DNA of 64,000 bases from Pseudomonadota bacterium (GTDB lineage Bacteria; Myxococcota_A; Polyangia; Polyangiales; Polyangiaceae): NCBI GenBank assembly GCA_023431345.1, contig JAEYWK010000153.1:14256-78255 (forward strand). Direction: 5' to 3'. The notes under the pieces were generated by a model. The model did not search any database. It had not been told where the DNA came from and worked only from the letters and a program-made list of their open reading frames with translations. The translations under genes and the position numbers were made by a program. Below are positions 8,424 to 16,904 of the stretch, in pieces. Each line of letters begins with the position of its first letter. The first letter of the stretch is position 1.

Positions 8424-9458
8424 TCAGGCGTCGGCGGTGTCCCACTCGACCTGGTAGCTGAGCCCCAGGTTCACGATGCGCTGGATCAGCACCGGGTACT
8501 CCACGCCTTCGGCGAGCGCGCTCTGAGCGAAGTCTTCGGCCCGCTGCAGGTCGGGGTTGGGGTTCGCCTCGAGCACGTACACCTTGCCGTCGGGGGCCAA
8601 ACGCAGGTCGATCCGCGCGTAGCCGCTCATTTTCAGCACGCGGTAGATGTTCGTGCACAGCTTGTTGATGTGCTCGGCGGTGCCGCTCGGTAGCTCCGCG
8701 GCCGCGGTGTCGATGTGATACTTCTTCTGATACGCCAGATCCCACTTCACCTTGCGAGTGGCGATGCGCGGCGCGTTCTCGGGCAACTTGTCGAGCATCA
8801 TCTCCCACACCGGGAAGGCGTGCAGACGCCGGTTGCCGACGACGCCCACGTACAGCTCACGCCCCTCGATGTACTCCTCGGCGATCACGTCCACGCCGAA
8901 CGTTTCGTGCATGAACGCGACGCGCTCCTCGAGCTTCTCGTCGCTCGTGACCAGCGAGGCTTGGGAAATACCGAGCGACGCCTCCTCGTACAGCGACTTC
9001 ACCACCATCGGGTACGAGAGCTTGCGCGGTCGGCGCGCCTTGCGGCCCATCGGGAACACCGCAAAGCGCGGGACGCGGATGCGATGAAAGGCCAGCAGCT
9101 GCTTGGAGATGGCCTTGTCGCGCGCGAGCAGCAGGCCGGTCGGGTTGCAGCCCGTGTAGCGCTTGCGCAAGAGCTCCAAGTAGCTGACGACGTGCTGGTC
9201 GTACACGGCGACGCCGTGAAAATGCACCAGCAAATTGAAGGCAATATCGGGCTCGAGCTCGGCGAACGCGCGCCGAATCGGGCCCAAGTCGCTGCCGACC
9301 CCGAGGCGGTGCACCTCGTGACCGAGCTCTTCGAGCCCCTGAATGACGTCCCACTCGGTGCGGAAGTCTGCCAGCTGCTTGTCGGATAAGCCGCTGATGT
9401 CCGCGGGAGGCACCAGGTCCTCGTGCATGAGAACCAGGACTTTGAGCTTCTTCCTCAT
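8424..9458 (-). CDS. ATP-grasp ligase, D-Ala-D-Ala-ligase-like
   Basis: A 344-residue cytoplasmic ATP-grasp enzyme. An N-terminal preATP-grasp domain (KVLVLMHEDLVPP onward) is followed by NPTGLLLARDKAISKQLL, typical of D-Ala-D-Ala ligases. The ATP-binding strand LSYPMVVKSLYEEASLGIS, a central EEYIEGRELYVGVVG and the metal-binding YVLEANPNPDL complete the fold. These enzymes join a carboxylate to an amine with ATP, as in peptide ligation. It is unlikely to be the housekeeping Ddl: the flanking genes are not cell-wall genes and the core diverges. Its ATG overlaps the stop of the upstream metallopeptidase by four bases (ATGA), so the pair probably works together. The substrate is unknown. Confidence 0.82.
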   Translation of the reverse strand: MRKKLKVLVLMHEDLVPPADISGLSDKQLADFRTEWDVIQGLEELGHEVHRLGVGSDLGPIRRAFAELEPDIAFNLLVHFHGVAVYDQHVVSYLELLRKRYTGCNPTGLLLARDKAISKQLLAFHRIRVPRFAVFPMGRKARRPRKLSYPMVVKSLYEEASLGISQASLVTSDEKLEERVAFMHETFGVDVIAEEYIEGRELYVGVVGNRRLHAFPVWEMMLDKLPENAPRIATRKVKWDLAYQKKYHIDTAAAELPSGTAEHINKLCTNIYRVLKMSGYARIDLRLAPDGKVYVLEANPNPDLQRAEDFAQSALAEGVEYPVLIQRIVNLGLSYQVEWDTADA

Positions 9459-10561
9459 CGCGGAAAGTGGTGGTGGCCGCGATTCAAATACTTCAGCGTC
9501 TGAACGGCGAGCAGGAGCATGGCGTCACGCTTCACGTGCGGTGCCGCAGACGTTACGACCAAGCCGAGCTCCTCGACCCGCGAAATGATCTCCGACAGCA
9601 CACGATCGACCGCGTATTGATACTCGCCAGTCCAGTGCGCGACCAGTTTTCGGATCTCGGGCCGAATTTTCCTGAGGAATGACGCGGCGCTGCGCTCTCG
9701 TGCGGCCCCGGTCGGCTCGCTGAACAGTCGCCGCAGGTCACGGTCGTAAGAGCGGCGCTGGGCCAGGCGGTAGCGCGCGCGCTTCGCCTTGTAGTGGTCT
9801 CCCAACGTGAGCCTCAGCTCGGAGAGGGCCTCGATCCGGTCACGCCCGCGCTTCACCGGCTTTTCCGCGCCGATCGCGCTCATCAGCTCGTCGAGGTAGG
9901 TGAGCTTCTCGAGCGCAGCCCAGCCACGATAGCGCTTTTGCCACCTCGAAGAAGGGTCGAGCCACACCGCGAACGTCTCGGCCCAGTCTTCGGCGGGGTG
10001 GCTCTGCGCGTACCAGAGCTCGAGGTGCCGCACGAAGCGCTTGCTGTACGGCTTGGGGTGGTAGTGAGTGTCGTAAGCGCTGTCGAAGTGACCGAAGACC
10101 TCCCGCCAGTCGGGGCGGCGATGCAGCTGGTAGGCGTTGTCGAGCGCGTGCGCCGTCTCGTGACGCATCAGCTGGAGGCACGAGCGCTCGGTGCCACCCT
10201 CGACCTCGTGCATCTGGCGTTGCTCGAGCTCCATCAGTCGCGGATGCGCGAGGTAGAAGGGGATCGCGAACCCGGGAATGCCATCGGGCGAAAACCACTC
10301 CGTCGACAGCCAAACGTGAGGGCGAAACGTCAAGCCACGCTCGGCGAGCTCCGCGTTCAAGCGCTCGGCGCGGCGCTCGAGCTCCGTGCCCGCGATGCTC
10401 AGCTTCAAGTCGCAGAGGCGAACGTCGAGCAGCGCTTCATCGTCGAGCTCGGCCCACGCTCTCCGAGGCACAGGCCCCGCCACAGGGCGCGCGGCGACGC
10501 GCCCGGCTCGCTTCGACTTGGGCTTTGGCCGGGGCACGGGGTAAATCGAATTGAGCCACAA
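9455..10561 (-). CDS. Putative zinc metallopeptidase (HExxH)
   Basis: About 368 residues. HETAHALD near residue 133 gives the HExxH zinc site, and ESGHP-like acidic ligands may lie in AEDWAETFAVWLDP near residue 200, where the third ligand is expected. The overall pattern resembles the putative zinc-binding metallopeptidase family Peptidase_Mx1. No signal peptide is seen; the first ~35 residues are basic and Pro/Arg-rich, so it is probably cytoplasmic. The start is uncertain: TTG at 10561 or GTG at 10537, neither with a good ribosome-binding site. It overlaps the downstream ATP-grasp gene by four bases. A ligase plus a peptidase suggests making and trimming a peptide or a protein tail; this is inference. 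Confidence 0.72.
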   Translation of the reverse strand: MWLNSIYPVPRPKPKSKRAGRVAARPVAGPVPRRAWAELDDEALLDVRLCDLKLSIAGTELERRAERLNAELAERGLTFRPHVWLSTEWFSPDGIPGFAIPFYLAHPRLMELEQRQMHEVEGGTERSCLQLMRHETAHALDNAYQLHRRPDWREVFGHFDSAYDTHYHPKPYSKRFVRHLELWYAQSHPAEDWAETFAVWLDPSSRWQKRYRGWAALEKLTYLDELMSAIGAEKPVKRGRDRIEALSELRLTLGDHYKAKRARYRLAQRRSYDRDLRRLFSEPTGAARERSAASFLRKIRPEIRKLVAHWTGEYQYAVDRVLSEIISRVEELGLVVTSAAPHVKRDAMLLLAVQTLKYLNRGHHHFPR

Positions 10562-10634
10562 CGCGGGCGCGCTACAAGTCCCGTTTTGATGGGCTGTTTT
10601 TCCCCGTGGCAGCGAGGCCGTAACGGCGGCGGAG

Positions 10635-12644
10635 CTACGGCAGCGCGGCGGCGGCGGTCAGCTCAGCGAGCAGGCCGCTCAGGTCGCTCAGGAGGAAGGG
10701 TTTGCCGAGGCTGGCGGTGAAGCCGAACTGCTTCGGGTCGGCCATGATGGGGTCGTCGGAGTAGCCGCTGGAGGCGACGATGGGTACGCGCGGCAACAGC
10801 TGGCGCAAGGGGCCGACGACGTCGCGCCCGCCCTCGCCAGAGCGCACCGTGAGGTCGAGCAGCAGCGCGGCAAGGCTCTTTCCCTCGTCGAGCAACGCGC
10901 GCACGCGCGTGACGGCTTGCGTGCCGTCGTTGGTCAAGATCGGCTCGTAGCCGATGCGTGCCAGCATGCTGCCCGCGACGCGACGCACCATCTCGTCGTC
11001 GTCCATGACGAGCACGAGCCCCTTGCCACGCCGAGCTTCGACGATGGGCGGGGACGGCGGCGCTTTCGCCACGTCGATCGACGCCGGTAGCCAAACGTGA
11101 AAAGTAGCGCCGGCGCCGGGCGGCGAGTCGACCTCGACGTTGCCGTCGTGCTTCTTCAAGATCGCGTAGGTCGTGGTGAGACCCAAGCCGCTCCCCTCCG
11201 CCTTGGTCGTGAAGAACGGATCGAAGATTCGATCGACGATCGCGGGCTCGACGCCGCCACCCTGGTCCGCGAAGCTGAGCTTAACGTAGCGCCCGGCCGC
11301 CAGCGGCCCGGGCGATGACTCAAAAAGCTCGATGTTTCGCGCGCTGATCCGCAGCAAGCCGCCCGCTGGCATCGCCTGCTTGGCGTTGATGATCAAGTTA
11401 CCCAAGGCCTGCGACAGCTGATTCCCGTCGAACTCGGCCGACCACAGGCTGGCCTCGAGGTCGAACGCGACCTTGACGTTGCTGCCGCTGAGCGCGAACT
11501 CGGCGCATTGCTCGACGCAGCTCGCGACCGAGCCCACCTTGCGCACCGGCGCCCCGCCCTTGGCAAATGCGAGCAGCTGCGCCGTGAGCCCCTTGGCGCG
11601 ATCGAACGCCTGATGGGCGAGCTGCAAGTGACCGGACGCGGTAGGGTTGTCGACCACTGCTTCGCGGGCCAAATCGAGGTGCCCGTAGAGACCGCTCAGC
11701 AGGTTGTTGAAATCGTGCGCGATGCCTGCCGCGAGCACGCCGAGCGACTCGAGCTTGGCCGCGCGTTCCATGCTGAGGGCCAGCTGCGCCAGGGATTGCT
11801 CCGCCTGCTTGCGAGCGGTGACGTTGATGAGCGTGATGAAATTGGCGGGGCGGCCTTCGTACTCGATGGAGCGAGAGTACTGCTCGACCCAGCGCACCTC
11901 ACCGGTTCTGGTGAGCATGCGATAGGTGTAGTGCGGCAGCGTATCGAGCTCACCGGCTTGTTTGCGCCGCGCTTGGTCGCTGGCGAACGCCAGATCGTCG
12001 GGATGAATCAGCTTCGAGAAGTCGATGACGCTCCAGCTCGACATCTCTTCGACGGTGTAGCCGTTGATGTCGGACACGGCTTGATTGACGAAGCGCAAGC
12101 GACTGTCTTGCATGATCGCGATACCGAGCATCGACTGCTCGGCGATCACGCGGAAGCGCTCTTCGCCTTCGCCGGCGCGCTCCTCCGCCAGCTTGCGGTC
12201 CGTGATGTCCTCGAGCATGCCCAAGATCTGCTGTTCGCCGCGGGGGCCGATGGGCACGAGCACCGCCGTCATCGCGCCGCACACGCGCGAGCCATCGGGC
12301 CGCAGCGTCCACAGCTCGAGCGCGTCCACTCTGCCAGTGGCGCGGAGCGCTTCGACCATACGTGCGCGGTCGGCCGGGTCTTCGTAGCGGCTGACTAGAT
12401 CGGAGTCGAGCAACGCTTGGCGCGAGGGCTCGCCCGCCATTTGGACGGCGGCCTGGTTGCAGTCGAGCATGCGCCCATCCAGGCTGGAGACGAACACGCC
12501 CACGTTCAGGTTGTCGAGCAGCAGCTGGTAGCGCTTGCTGCCGCGCTGGGAATGCTCGAGCGCGTCCTCGAGCTCGAGCACCCGCGCGCGTAGCGCGCCC
12601 AATTCGCGCTCCCGCGCGAGCTCGTTCGTCGGTTGGCCTGACAT
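10635..12644 (-). CDS. Hybrid histidine kinase: PAS-PAS-kinase-receiver
   Basis: 669 residues, no membrane segment, so probably a cytoplasmic sensor. A short coiled-coil start leads to PAS 1 (~40-155) and PAS 2 with PAC (~160-285). A HisKA-type dimerisation helix follows with the phospho-accepting His in GIAHDFNNLL near residue 309. The ATPase domain has N-box LIINAKQAM, ADQGGGV and FFTTKAEGSGLGL. The C-terminal receiver has LVMDDDE, the phospho-acceptor Asp in LLLDLT near residue 594, and Lys in LGKPF. Phosphate would pass from His to the attached Asp. No output domain is present and no partner is adjacent, so its target lies elsewhere. Confidence 0.92.
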   Translation of the reverse strand: MSGQPTNELARERELGALRARVLELEDALEHSQRGSKRYQLLLDNLNVGVFVSSLDGRMLDCNQAAVQMAGEPSRQALLDSDLVSRYEDPADRARMVEALRATGRVDALELWTLRPDGSRVCGAMTAVLVPIGPRGEQQILGMLEDITDRKLAEERAGEGEERFRVIAEQSMLGIAIMQDSRLRFVNQAVSDINGYTVEEMSSWSVIDFSKLIHPDDLAFASDQARRKQAGELDTLPHYTYRMLTRTGEVRWVEQYSRSIEYEGRPANFITLINVTARKQAEQSLAQLALSMERAAKLESLGVLAAGIAHDFNNLLSGLYGHLDLAREAVVDNPTASGHLQLAHQAFDRAKGLTAQLLAFAKGGAPVRKVGSVASCVEQCAEFALSGSNVKVAFDLEASLWSAEFDGNQLSQALGNLIINAKQAMPAGGLLRISARNIELFESSPGPLAAGRYVKLSFADQGGGVEPAIVDRIFDPFFTTKAEGSGLGLTTTYAILKKHDGNVEVDSPPGAGATFHVWLPASIDVAKAPPSPPIVEARRGKGLVLVMDDDEMVRRVAGSMLARIGYEPILTNDGTQAVTRVRALLDEGKSLAALLLDLTVRSGEGGRDVVGPLRQLLPRVPIVASSGYSDDPIMADPKQFGFTASLGKPFLLSDLSGLLAELTAAAALP

Positions 12645-12718
12645 GCGGTGCCAACCTACATGACGGCCGCCTCCAGCTCGGCATAACCGTCTCTAGACAT
12701 GAAGGCCCGCAAAACCCC

Positions 12719-12774
12719 GCCTCCGCCTCCGCGAAACTCGCAAAAATCCGCGAACTCGCGGCAAAGGCGGAGGC
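12719..12774. repeat. Long imperfect inverted repeat
   Basis: GCCTCCGCC (12719-12727) is complementary to GGCGGAGGC (12766-12774), with an inner pair CCGCG (12729-12733) and CGCGG (12757-12761). Together they could form an extended hairpin in the gap between the histidine kinase start and the end of the lipoprotein methyltransferase. Terminator or transcript-processing role is inference. Confidence 0.35.
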
Positions 12775-12809
12775 AGCCTCCCCCGCTCCACTCCGCCTCC
12801 GCCGCGTGG

Positions 12810-12841
12810 GGCGAGCGAGAGCCTCACCGCTCTCGCTCGCC
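12810..12841 (-). terminator. Strong hairpin downstream of the lipoprotein methyltransferase
   Basis: A perfect 13-bp stem, GGCGAGCGAGAGC (12810-12822) and its complement (12829-12841), closes a six-base loop 11 bases after the stop at 12853. There is no T-run on either side, so it may be a GC-rich terminator or an RNA-stabilising stem. Confidence 0.6.
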
Positions 12842-12852
12842 GACGCGGGCGA

Positions 12853-14091
12853 CTACTTCGAGGCGGGCTTGGCCGGGGCGGCTGGCGCGAGGGCCCCCGA
12901 CTTGTCGTCGAACGACGCCGCCGAGGGCTTCGCCGCGGCAGGAGCCGCAGCCGCCGCAGGGGCCGCAGCGGGCGTGGAGGCGGCCGCAGCGGGCGCCGGC
13001 GTCGCAGCGGGGGCGGCAGCCTTCGTCGCCGGCTTCTCCACCTTCACGAAGCGTAGGGTCATGCGATCGCTCTCGCCGATCGCGAGGTACTTGTCCCTAT
13101 CCTTCTCACCGCCACGTAGCGTCGGCGGTAGCGACCAGACGCCGTCCGGATGATCCTTGGTATCCTTCGGGTTCGCGTTCACCTCGGACTTGGCGGCCAG
13201 CTTGAAGCCAGCGGCCTCCACCGTTTCGATCACGAAGGCTTCGGGCAGGTAGCCCTTCTTCGACATCTCTTCCGGATTGCTGCCGGCCGGCGCGCGCTGC
13301 TGCTCGACGCCCAGGATGCCCTTGGGCTTGAGCGCGCGATGAAACTCGGCGAGCCAGGGCTCGAGCACCTTGTTGTTGTACATGCCGTGCGCGCCGCGAA
13401 TCAGGAGCACCGCGTCCAGCTTGCCATCGAGCGGGAGCTTCGGCGCCTTCGGGTCGAACACGACCGTCTCGACTTTGCCGTAAACCTCGGGCAAACGCTC
13501 CAAGAAGTACTTCGTGCGCAGCCCGTACAGCGTGCTGCGCTCGGTCCGCGGCCCGTTCGGATCGACCGAGGTCACGTAGAGCTTGCCGCTCTTGGCCAGC
13601 GTCGGCGCGAGCAGCTCGGTGTACCAGCCCTCACCAGGACCGTACTCGAGCACGGTCATGTTCGGCCTGAGCCCGAACAGCTCCAGCGTCTCCTGCGGGT
13701 GCCGCTGCGCGTCACGGGCGACGTCGTTCGACTTGCGGTGCGGTGCCTTGAGCGCGGCGGTGAGCGCGGCTTTGAGGGACGGGTACGCCTTCTCGGCCAG
13801 CGGCTTCAGGCTCTGCCGCAGCTCGGGCGTGAGCCGGGCCTGCTCCGCGCGGTGCTCTTCCTCGAGCTTGGCGAAGTCCTCCTCGAGCTTCTTCTGCTCC
13901 GCGATCCGCTTCTGCTCCTCCGGAGTTGGCGCAGGTGGTGGCGGCGGCGCGGGCGGCGAAGTCGGCGCGGGAGCGGCCACGGCGGCGCCCGGCTCTGCCA
14001 CGGGCTCCGGGGCTTCTGGCGGCGGCGGCGAGCCGCAGCCCCAGGCCAACATCAACGCACACAACGGCACTAGTTTCTGTCGCGTTCCCAT
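12853..14091 (-). CDS. Predicted lipoprotein with SAM-methyltransferase fold
   Basis: 412 residues. A signal peptide (residues 1-19) ends in the lipobox LAWGC, followed by a Pro/Ala-rich linker and a charged helix (~60-110). A methyltransferase fold follows, with TVLEYGPGEGWYTELLAP as motif I near residue 160 and a conserved-looking VEQQRAPAGSNPEE. This resembles the predicted methyltransferase family COG4798, whose members often carry signal peptides. An Ala/Pro-rich tail of ~60 residues ends the protein. The ATG at 14091 gives a clean signal peptide; the frame is open to 14154. SAM is not known to be available outside the cytoplasm, so catalysis there is doubtful. A hairpin abuts the start codon and a strong hairpin follows the stop. 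Confidence 0.78.
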   Translation of the reverse strand: MGTRQKLVPLCALMLAWGCGSPPPPEAPEPVAEPGAAVAAPAPTSPPAPPPPPAPTPEEQKRIAEQKKLEEDFAKLEEEHRAEQARLTPELRQSLKPLAEKAYPSLKAALTAALKAPHRKSNDVARDAQRHPQETLELFGLRPNMTVLEYGPGEGWYTELLAPTLAKSGKLYVTSVDPNGPRTERSTLYGLRTKYFLERLPEVYGKVETVVFDPKAPKLPLDGKLDAVLLIRGAHGMYNNKVLEPWLAEFHRALKPKGILGVEQQRAPAGSNPEEMSKKGYLPEAFVIETVEAAGFKLAAKSEVNANPKDTKDHPDGVWSLPPTLRGGEKDRDKYLAIGESDRMTLRFVKVEKPATKAAAPAATPAPAAAASTPAAAPAAAAAPAAAKPSAASFDDKSGALAPAAPAKPASK

Positions 14092-14107
14092 GCCGCTCGA
14101 TAGCGGC
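14092..14107 (-). promoter_or_regulatory. Hairpin directly against the start codon
   Basis: GCCGCT and AGCGGC form a 6-bp stem with a four-base loop ending at the base before the ATG of the lipoprotein methyltransferase. If transcribed it would cover the place where a Shine-Dalgarno sequence is expected, and none is visible. Translation control is inference. Confidence 0.3.
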
Positions 14108-14266
14108 GAACGCTCGCGAAGAAAACCCCCGGCCGCCAAAATCTTTCTCGGCATTTCGCGACAGAAACGCCGCGCTTTGCCTCAGGAATAAACCTCTCGC
14201 ACGAACGGTTCGCGGAGCAGCCGGGCTCTTCGCCACGGCCTGAGGCTGCAGCTCTCGCCTCTCCGC

Positions 14267-15694
14267 TCAAAGATGGGGATGATCGAGGATGCCGAGATCG
14301 GTCGAGAGGCTGATGATGGTGCCGCGCGGCACGGTGCTGTCGCAAGCGGGCACGCTGAACGAAAGGCCGACGTCGCTGTCTTTGCCGCTCGGAACCACCA
14401 GCATGAAGTTCAGGTTGACGTAGTTGGTAGGCGCGAGCTCGGCCGCGTCTTGCTCACCGGCGTAGCGACCCTCGACCCCCACACCGAGCGCGATGCGGTG
14501 CTTGTCGCCCGCGCGCAAGAGCCCCGACAAGATCACGGCCGCTCCGCCGTCGAGCGACTTGAGTGAGCTGGCCTCTTCCGGCACCGCGTCGTCGTTCACG
14601 CGGAAGTAGTCGAAGCCGACGCGCCCGCGCAGCTCGAGATCGAAGCGCGCGCCGAGCGCAATACGACCTCCGGCCGCGGCCGCCACGAGCGCGTGCGTGC
14701 CTTTGTCGCCCACCACCTCCGTTCCCGTCGGATCTCCGTGGTCGACGCGCGCGTCGACGCCGACGTAGTACGCCTCGGCGGCGCGCTGGGCCAACTCGAT
14801 CTGCGAGAAAGCGCGGGCCCGCGCTGACTCGACGCCCGCCGAGCGCACCTCGCTTCCGCAAGCGAGCGCGCTCGCCTCGCCAGTTCGGAGCAGCTCCTGC
14901 ACGCAGCGCTCGACGTCGGGTGACTGGGTGAGCACCGCTTCCAAATCGTCTGCGTATTTGCCTTCCTCAGCGAGCCAGCTCGTCACCGCAGCGTCGAGGG
15001 CGCGCACGCTCAGCGGCGCCGTCAAGTTGACGCGCAGGCGGCCGGACACATAGCGACGGTCATCGCTCGTGCCCCGCTGCAGGTCTATTGGAGCGCTCAC
15101 GCCGAGATCGAGCAAGCGCCCCGCGAGCAGGCTCTCGGGGTCGAGGAGCGCCAGCGGATTGATGGTGATGGTGCCCACGCCCTTGCTGCCGCTACGCGTG
15201 CCCGACAGCGTGACCGCGCCGCCGGCGAGGTTGATCGGCTGGATGGACTCGACCGGATCACTCTGCGCGGCGGAGCCGGACTTGTTGGTCGACGTCTGCC
15301 GGTCCGGCTGCTGCGCGTGCCGCAGCCGCTCGTCGAACGCCGCCTTCGCGGCGGGATCGAAGGCCGCCACCGGCTCCGCGTCGCTCGGGAACAAGTCCGC
15401 GAGGGCGCTGCAGGTGCGGGGGTTCTTTTCGGGCGCGATGCGCGCGCACATCCCGCCGAGAGGGATGGTGGTGAGCAGCGTCTGCTCGTTGGATTTGAGC
15501 TCGGCGATCTTTTCGGCGTTGGCGGTGAGCTCGTCGACCGTCGCGCTCAGCTGCTTGATCGCGGCGCGATTGGCGAACACGGGCTCGCAGGCGCGCTCCA
15601 CCTTCACGATCAGCTCGGCGCACTGCGAGTCCGCGGCGCGCGCGGCGCGCGGCAGGGCGAGCGCCGCTGCCGCGAGCAGGAGCGCGCGCTTCAT
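14267..15694 (-). CDS. Secreted protein of unknown function, possible outer-membrane beta-barrel
   Basis: 475 residues. A signal peptide of about 20 residues (ends ARAADSQ) is followed by a helical region with a Cys pair near residues 25-36 and two further Cys near 82 and 94. A middle region contains LAGGAVTLSGTRSGSKGVGTI. The C-terminal third has alternating hydrophobic residues (GRIALGARFDLELRGRVGFDYF, HRIALGVGVEGRYAG) such as occur in outer-membrane strands, but it does not end in an aromatic residue. I do not recognise a family. The ATG overlaps the stop of the upstream 111-residue gene by four bases, so they form an operon. Confidence 0.65.
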   Translation of the reverse strand: MKRALLLAAAALALPRAARAADSQCAELIVKVERACEPVFANRAAIKQLSATVDELTANAEKIAELKSNEQTLLTTIPLGGMCARIAPEKNPRTCSALADLFPSDAEPVAAFDPAAKAAFDERLRHAQQPDRQTSTNKSGSAAQSDPVESIQPINLAGGAVTLSGTRSGSKGVGTITINPLALLDPESLLAGRLLDLGVSAPIDLQRGTSDDRRYVSGRLRVNLTAPLSVRALDAAVTSWLAEEGKYADDLEAVLTQSPDVERCVQELLRTGEASALACGSEVRSAGVESARARAFSQIELAQRAAEAYYVGVDARVDHGDPTGTEVVGDKGTHALVAAAAGGRIALGARFDLELRGRVGFDYFRVNDDAVPEEASSLKSLDGGAAVILSGLLRAGDKHRIALGVGVEGRYAGEQDAAELAPTNYVNLNFMLVVPSGKDSDVGLSFSVPACDSTVPRGTIISLSTDLGILDHPHL

Positions 15695-16026
15695 TGGACG
15701 GCCATGCCCCAGATGACCGTCGACGAGATGTCTTCGAAGACGTGGGGCACTTCGTCCTCGAGCACGACGAGCTTTCCCAGCTCCCCCGCGTCGAGATCGA
15801 CCACGATCATCAAGCGGCGCACGCTCGCCGAGGATGGCACGATCCCCGTGACCTCGACGCGTTGCCCCGGCGCGATGCTCAGCATCTCGGGCGCGGGGAC
15901 CGGCTGCTGGTGGCGCGGCACCCAGCCCACGACGAGCAGCACGGCGCCCGTGCTCGCCAGGTCGCTCGCGAACGCTACCTTGTAGCTCTTACCGGCCCGA
16001 ATCGGCGGATGCATCGTCGTCGGCAT
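15691..16026 (-). CDS. Small protein of unknown function
   Basis: 111 residues, predominantly beta by pattern (KSYKVAFASDLASTGAVLLVVGWVP, QRVEVTGIVP), with no signal peptide or membrane segment. A GGGAGA ribosome-binding site lies about five bases before the ATG at 16026. It is the first gene of a two-gene operon with the secreted protein at 14267-15694 (ATGA overlap). No family is recognised. Confidence 0.6.
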   Translation of the reverse strand: MPTTMHPPIRAGKSYKVAFASDLASTGAVLLVVGWVPRHQQPVPAPEMLSIAPGQRVEVTGIVPSSASVRRLMIVVDLDAGELGKLVVLEDEVPHVFEDISSTVIWGMAVQ

Positions 16027-16111
16027 GAAGTCTCCCGAGCCGCGACCAGGGCGGCCCTTTGGTTAGACTCCAGCCTCGCCAGGCGCTCCATGGTCATTTC
16101 TCGACGGGTTT

Positions 16112-16795
16112 TCACGCAGACGGAGCGGCGAGCGCGCGGCACAGCGGGCAACTGCTCGCCGCGTGCGGCACGGCGCGCCGGTGCAGATCCAAGATCGCTC
16201 GCGAGATGGTGGCGAGCTCGCGACGTACCTCGCGCCGGCGCCCCGCCACGCGCTCGATCTTCATCGAGTCGTAGGCCGTCGTTTGGTGGCGCATCCAGGC
16301 GATGACGGCCGACTCAGCGCGCCGCTCGATCGAAATGCGCTCGGTGCGGGCGACCGTCCCGCTACCAACGGGCGTAGCGTGCGCCGTCACGCGGCGCGCC
16401 ATCTCCTTGCCCAGCGCCGCGAACTCGGGCGCGAAGCGCAAGAACGCGCGCACTTCGAGCTCGAACGACGCGACGTAGGCGACTTGCTCTCGCTCCCTCC
16501 GCGCCGCCGCCGAGGCGCGCTTCTTCGCGTACGCCTCCGTGCCGCGCTCGGCTTCGAGCGCCGCCTTGGCCGCTTCGATGTTCTCGCGCGGCGCCCACAA
16601 ACCCTTCGAGAACGCCTTACGCCCGCGCTTCTCGATGATGGCCCACGATGGCCCCAGCGCCTTCACACGCCGAGTCAGGCCCGCGTCGCCGGGAGGCAAG
16701 CACGCCCAGCCGAGCGGCGCGGCGCGCTGGCTGCCATCGGGCGCCAAGAATACGGTCGGTTGCGCGGTCGGAGCCAGCACGAGCGCTTCGTTCAC
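16112..16795 (-). CDS. DUF2293-containing protein
   Basis: 227 residues, basic and probably cytoplasmic. The C-terminal part, with ERRAESAVIAWMRHQTTAYDSM followed by an Arg-rich helix (VAGRRREVRRELA), matches DUF2293, a short domain of unknown role found in bacteria and fungi. The N-terminal part starts with LGWACLPPGDAGLTRRVKALGPSWAI, and a basic helical region lies at about 85-110. A Cys pair (SCPLC) lies near the C-terminus. It is divergent from the large TPR-like gene at 16905, with about 110 bp between them. Confidence 0.65.
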   Translation of the reverse strand: MNEALVLAPTAQPTVFLAPDGSQRAAPLGWACLPPGDAGLTRRVKALGPSWAIIEKRGRKAFSKGLWAPRENIEAAKAALEAERGTEAYAKKRASAAARREREQVAYVASFELEVRAFLRFAPEFAALGKEMARRVTAHATPVGSGTVARTERISIERRAESAVIAWMRHQTTAYDSMKIERVAGRRREVRRELATISRAILDLHRRAVPHAASSCPLCRALAAPSA

Positions 16796-16904
16796 TCGCG
16801 CACCTTAACTTGCGTCGGCGCGCGCGGGGAAGACACCCGAAAGCTCGCGCTGACCGGGCGGCGGTTTCGGGCTAATGTCGTCGGTTCGCTCGACATCAGA
16901 AACC

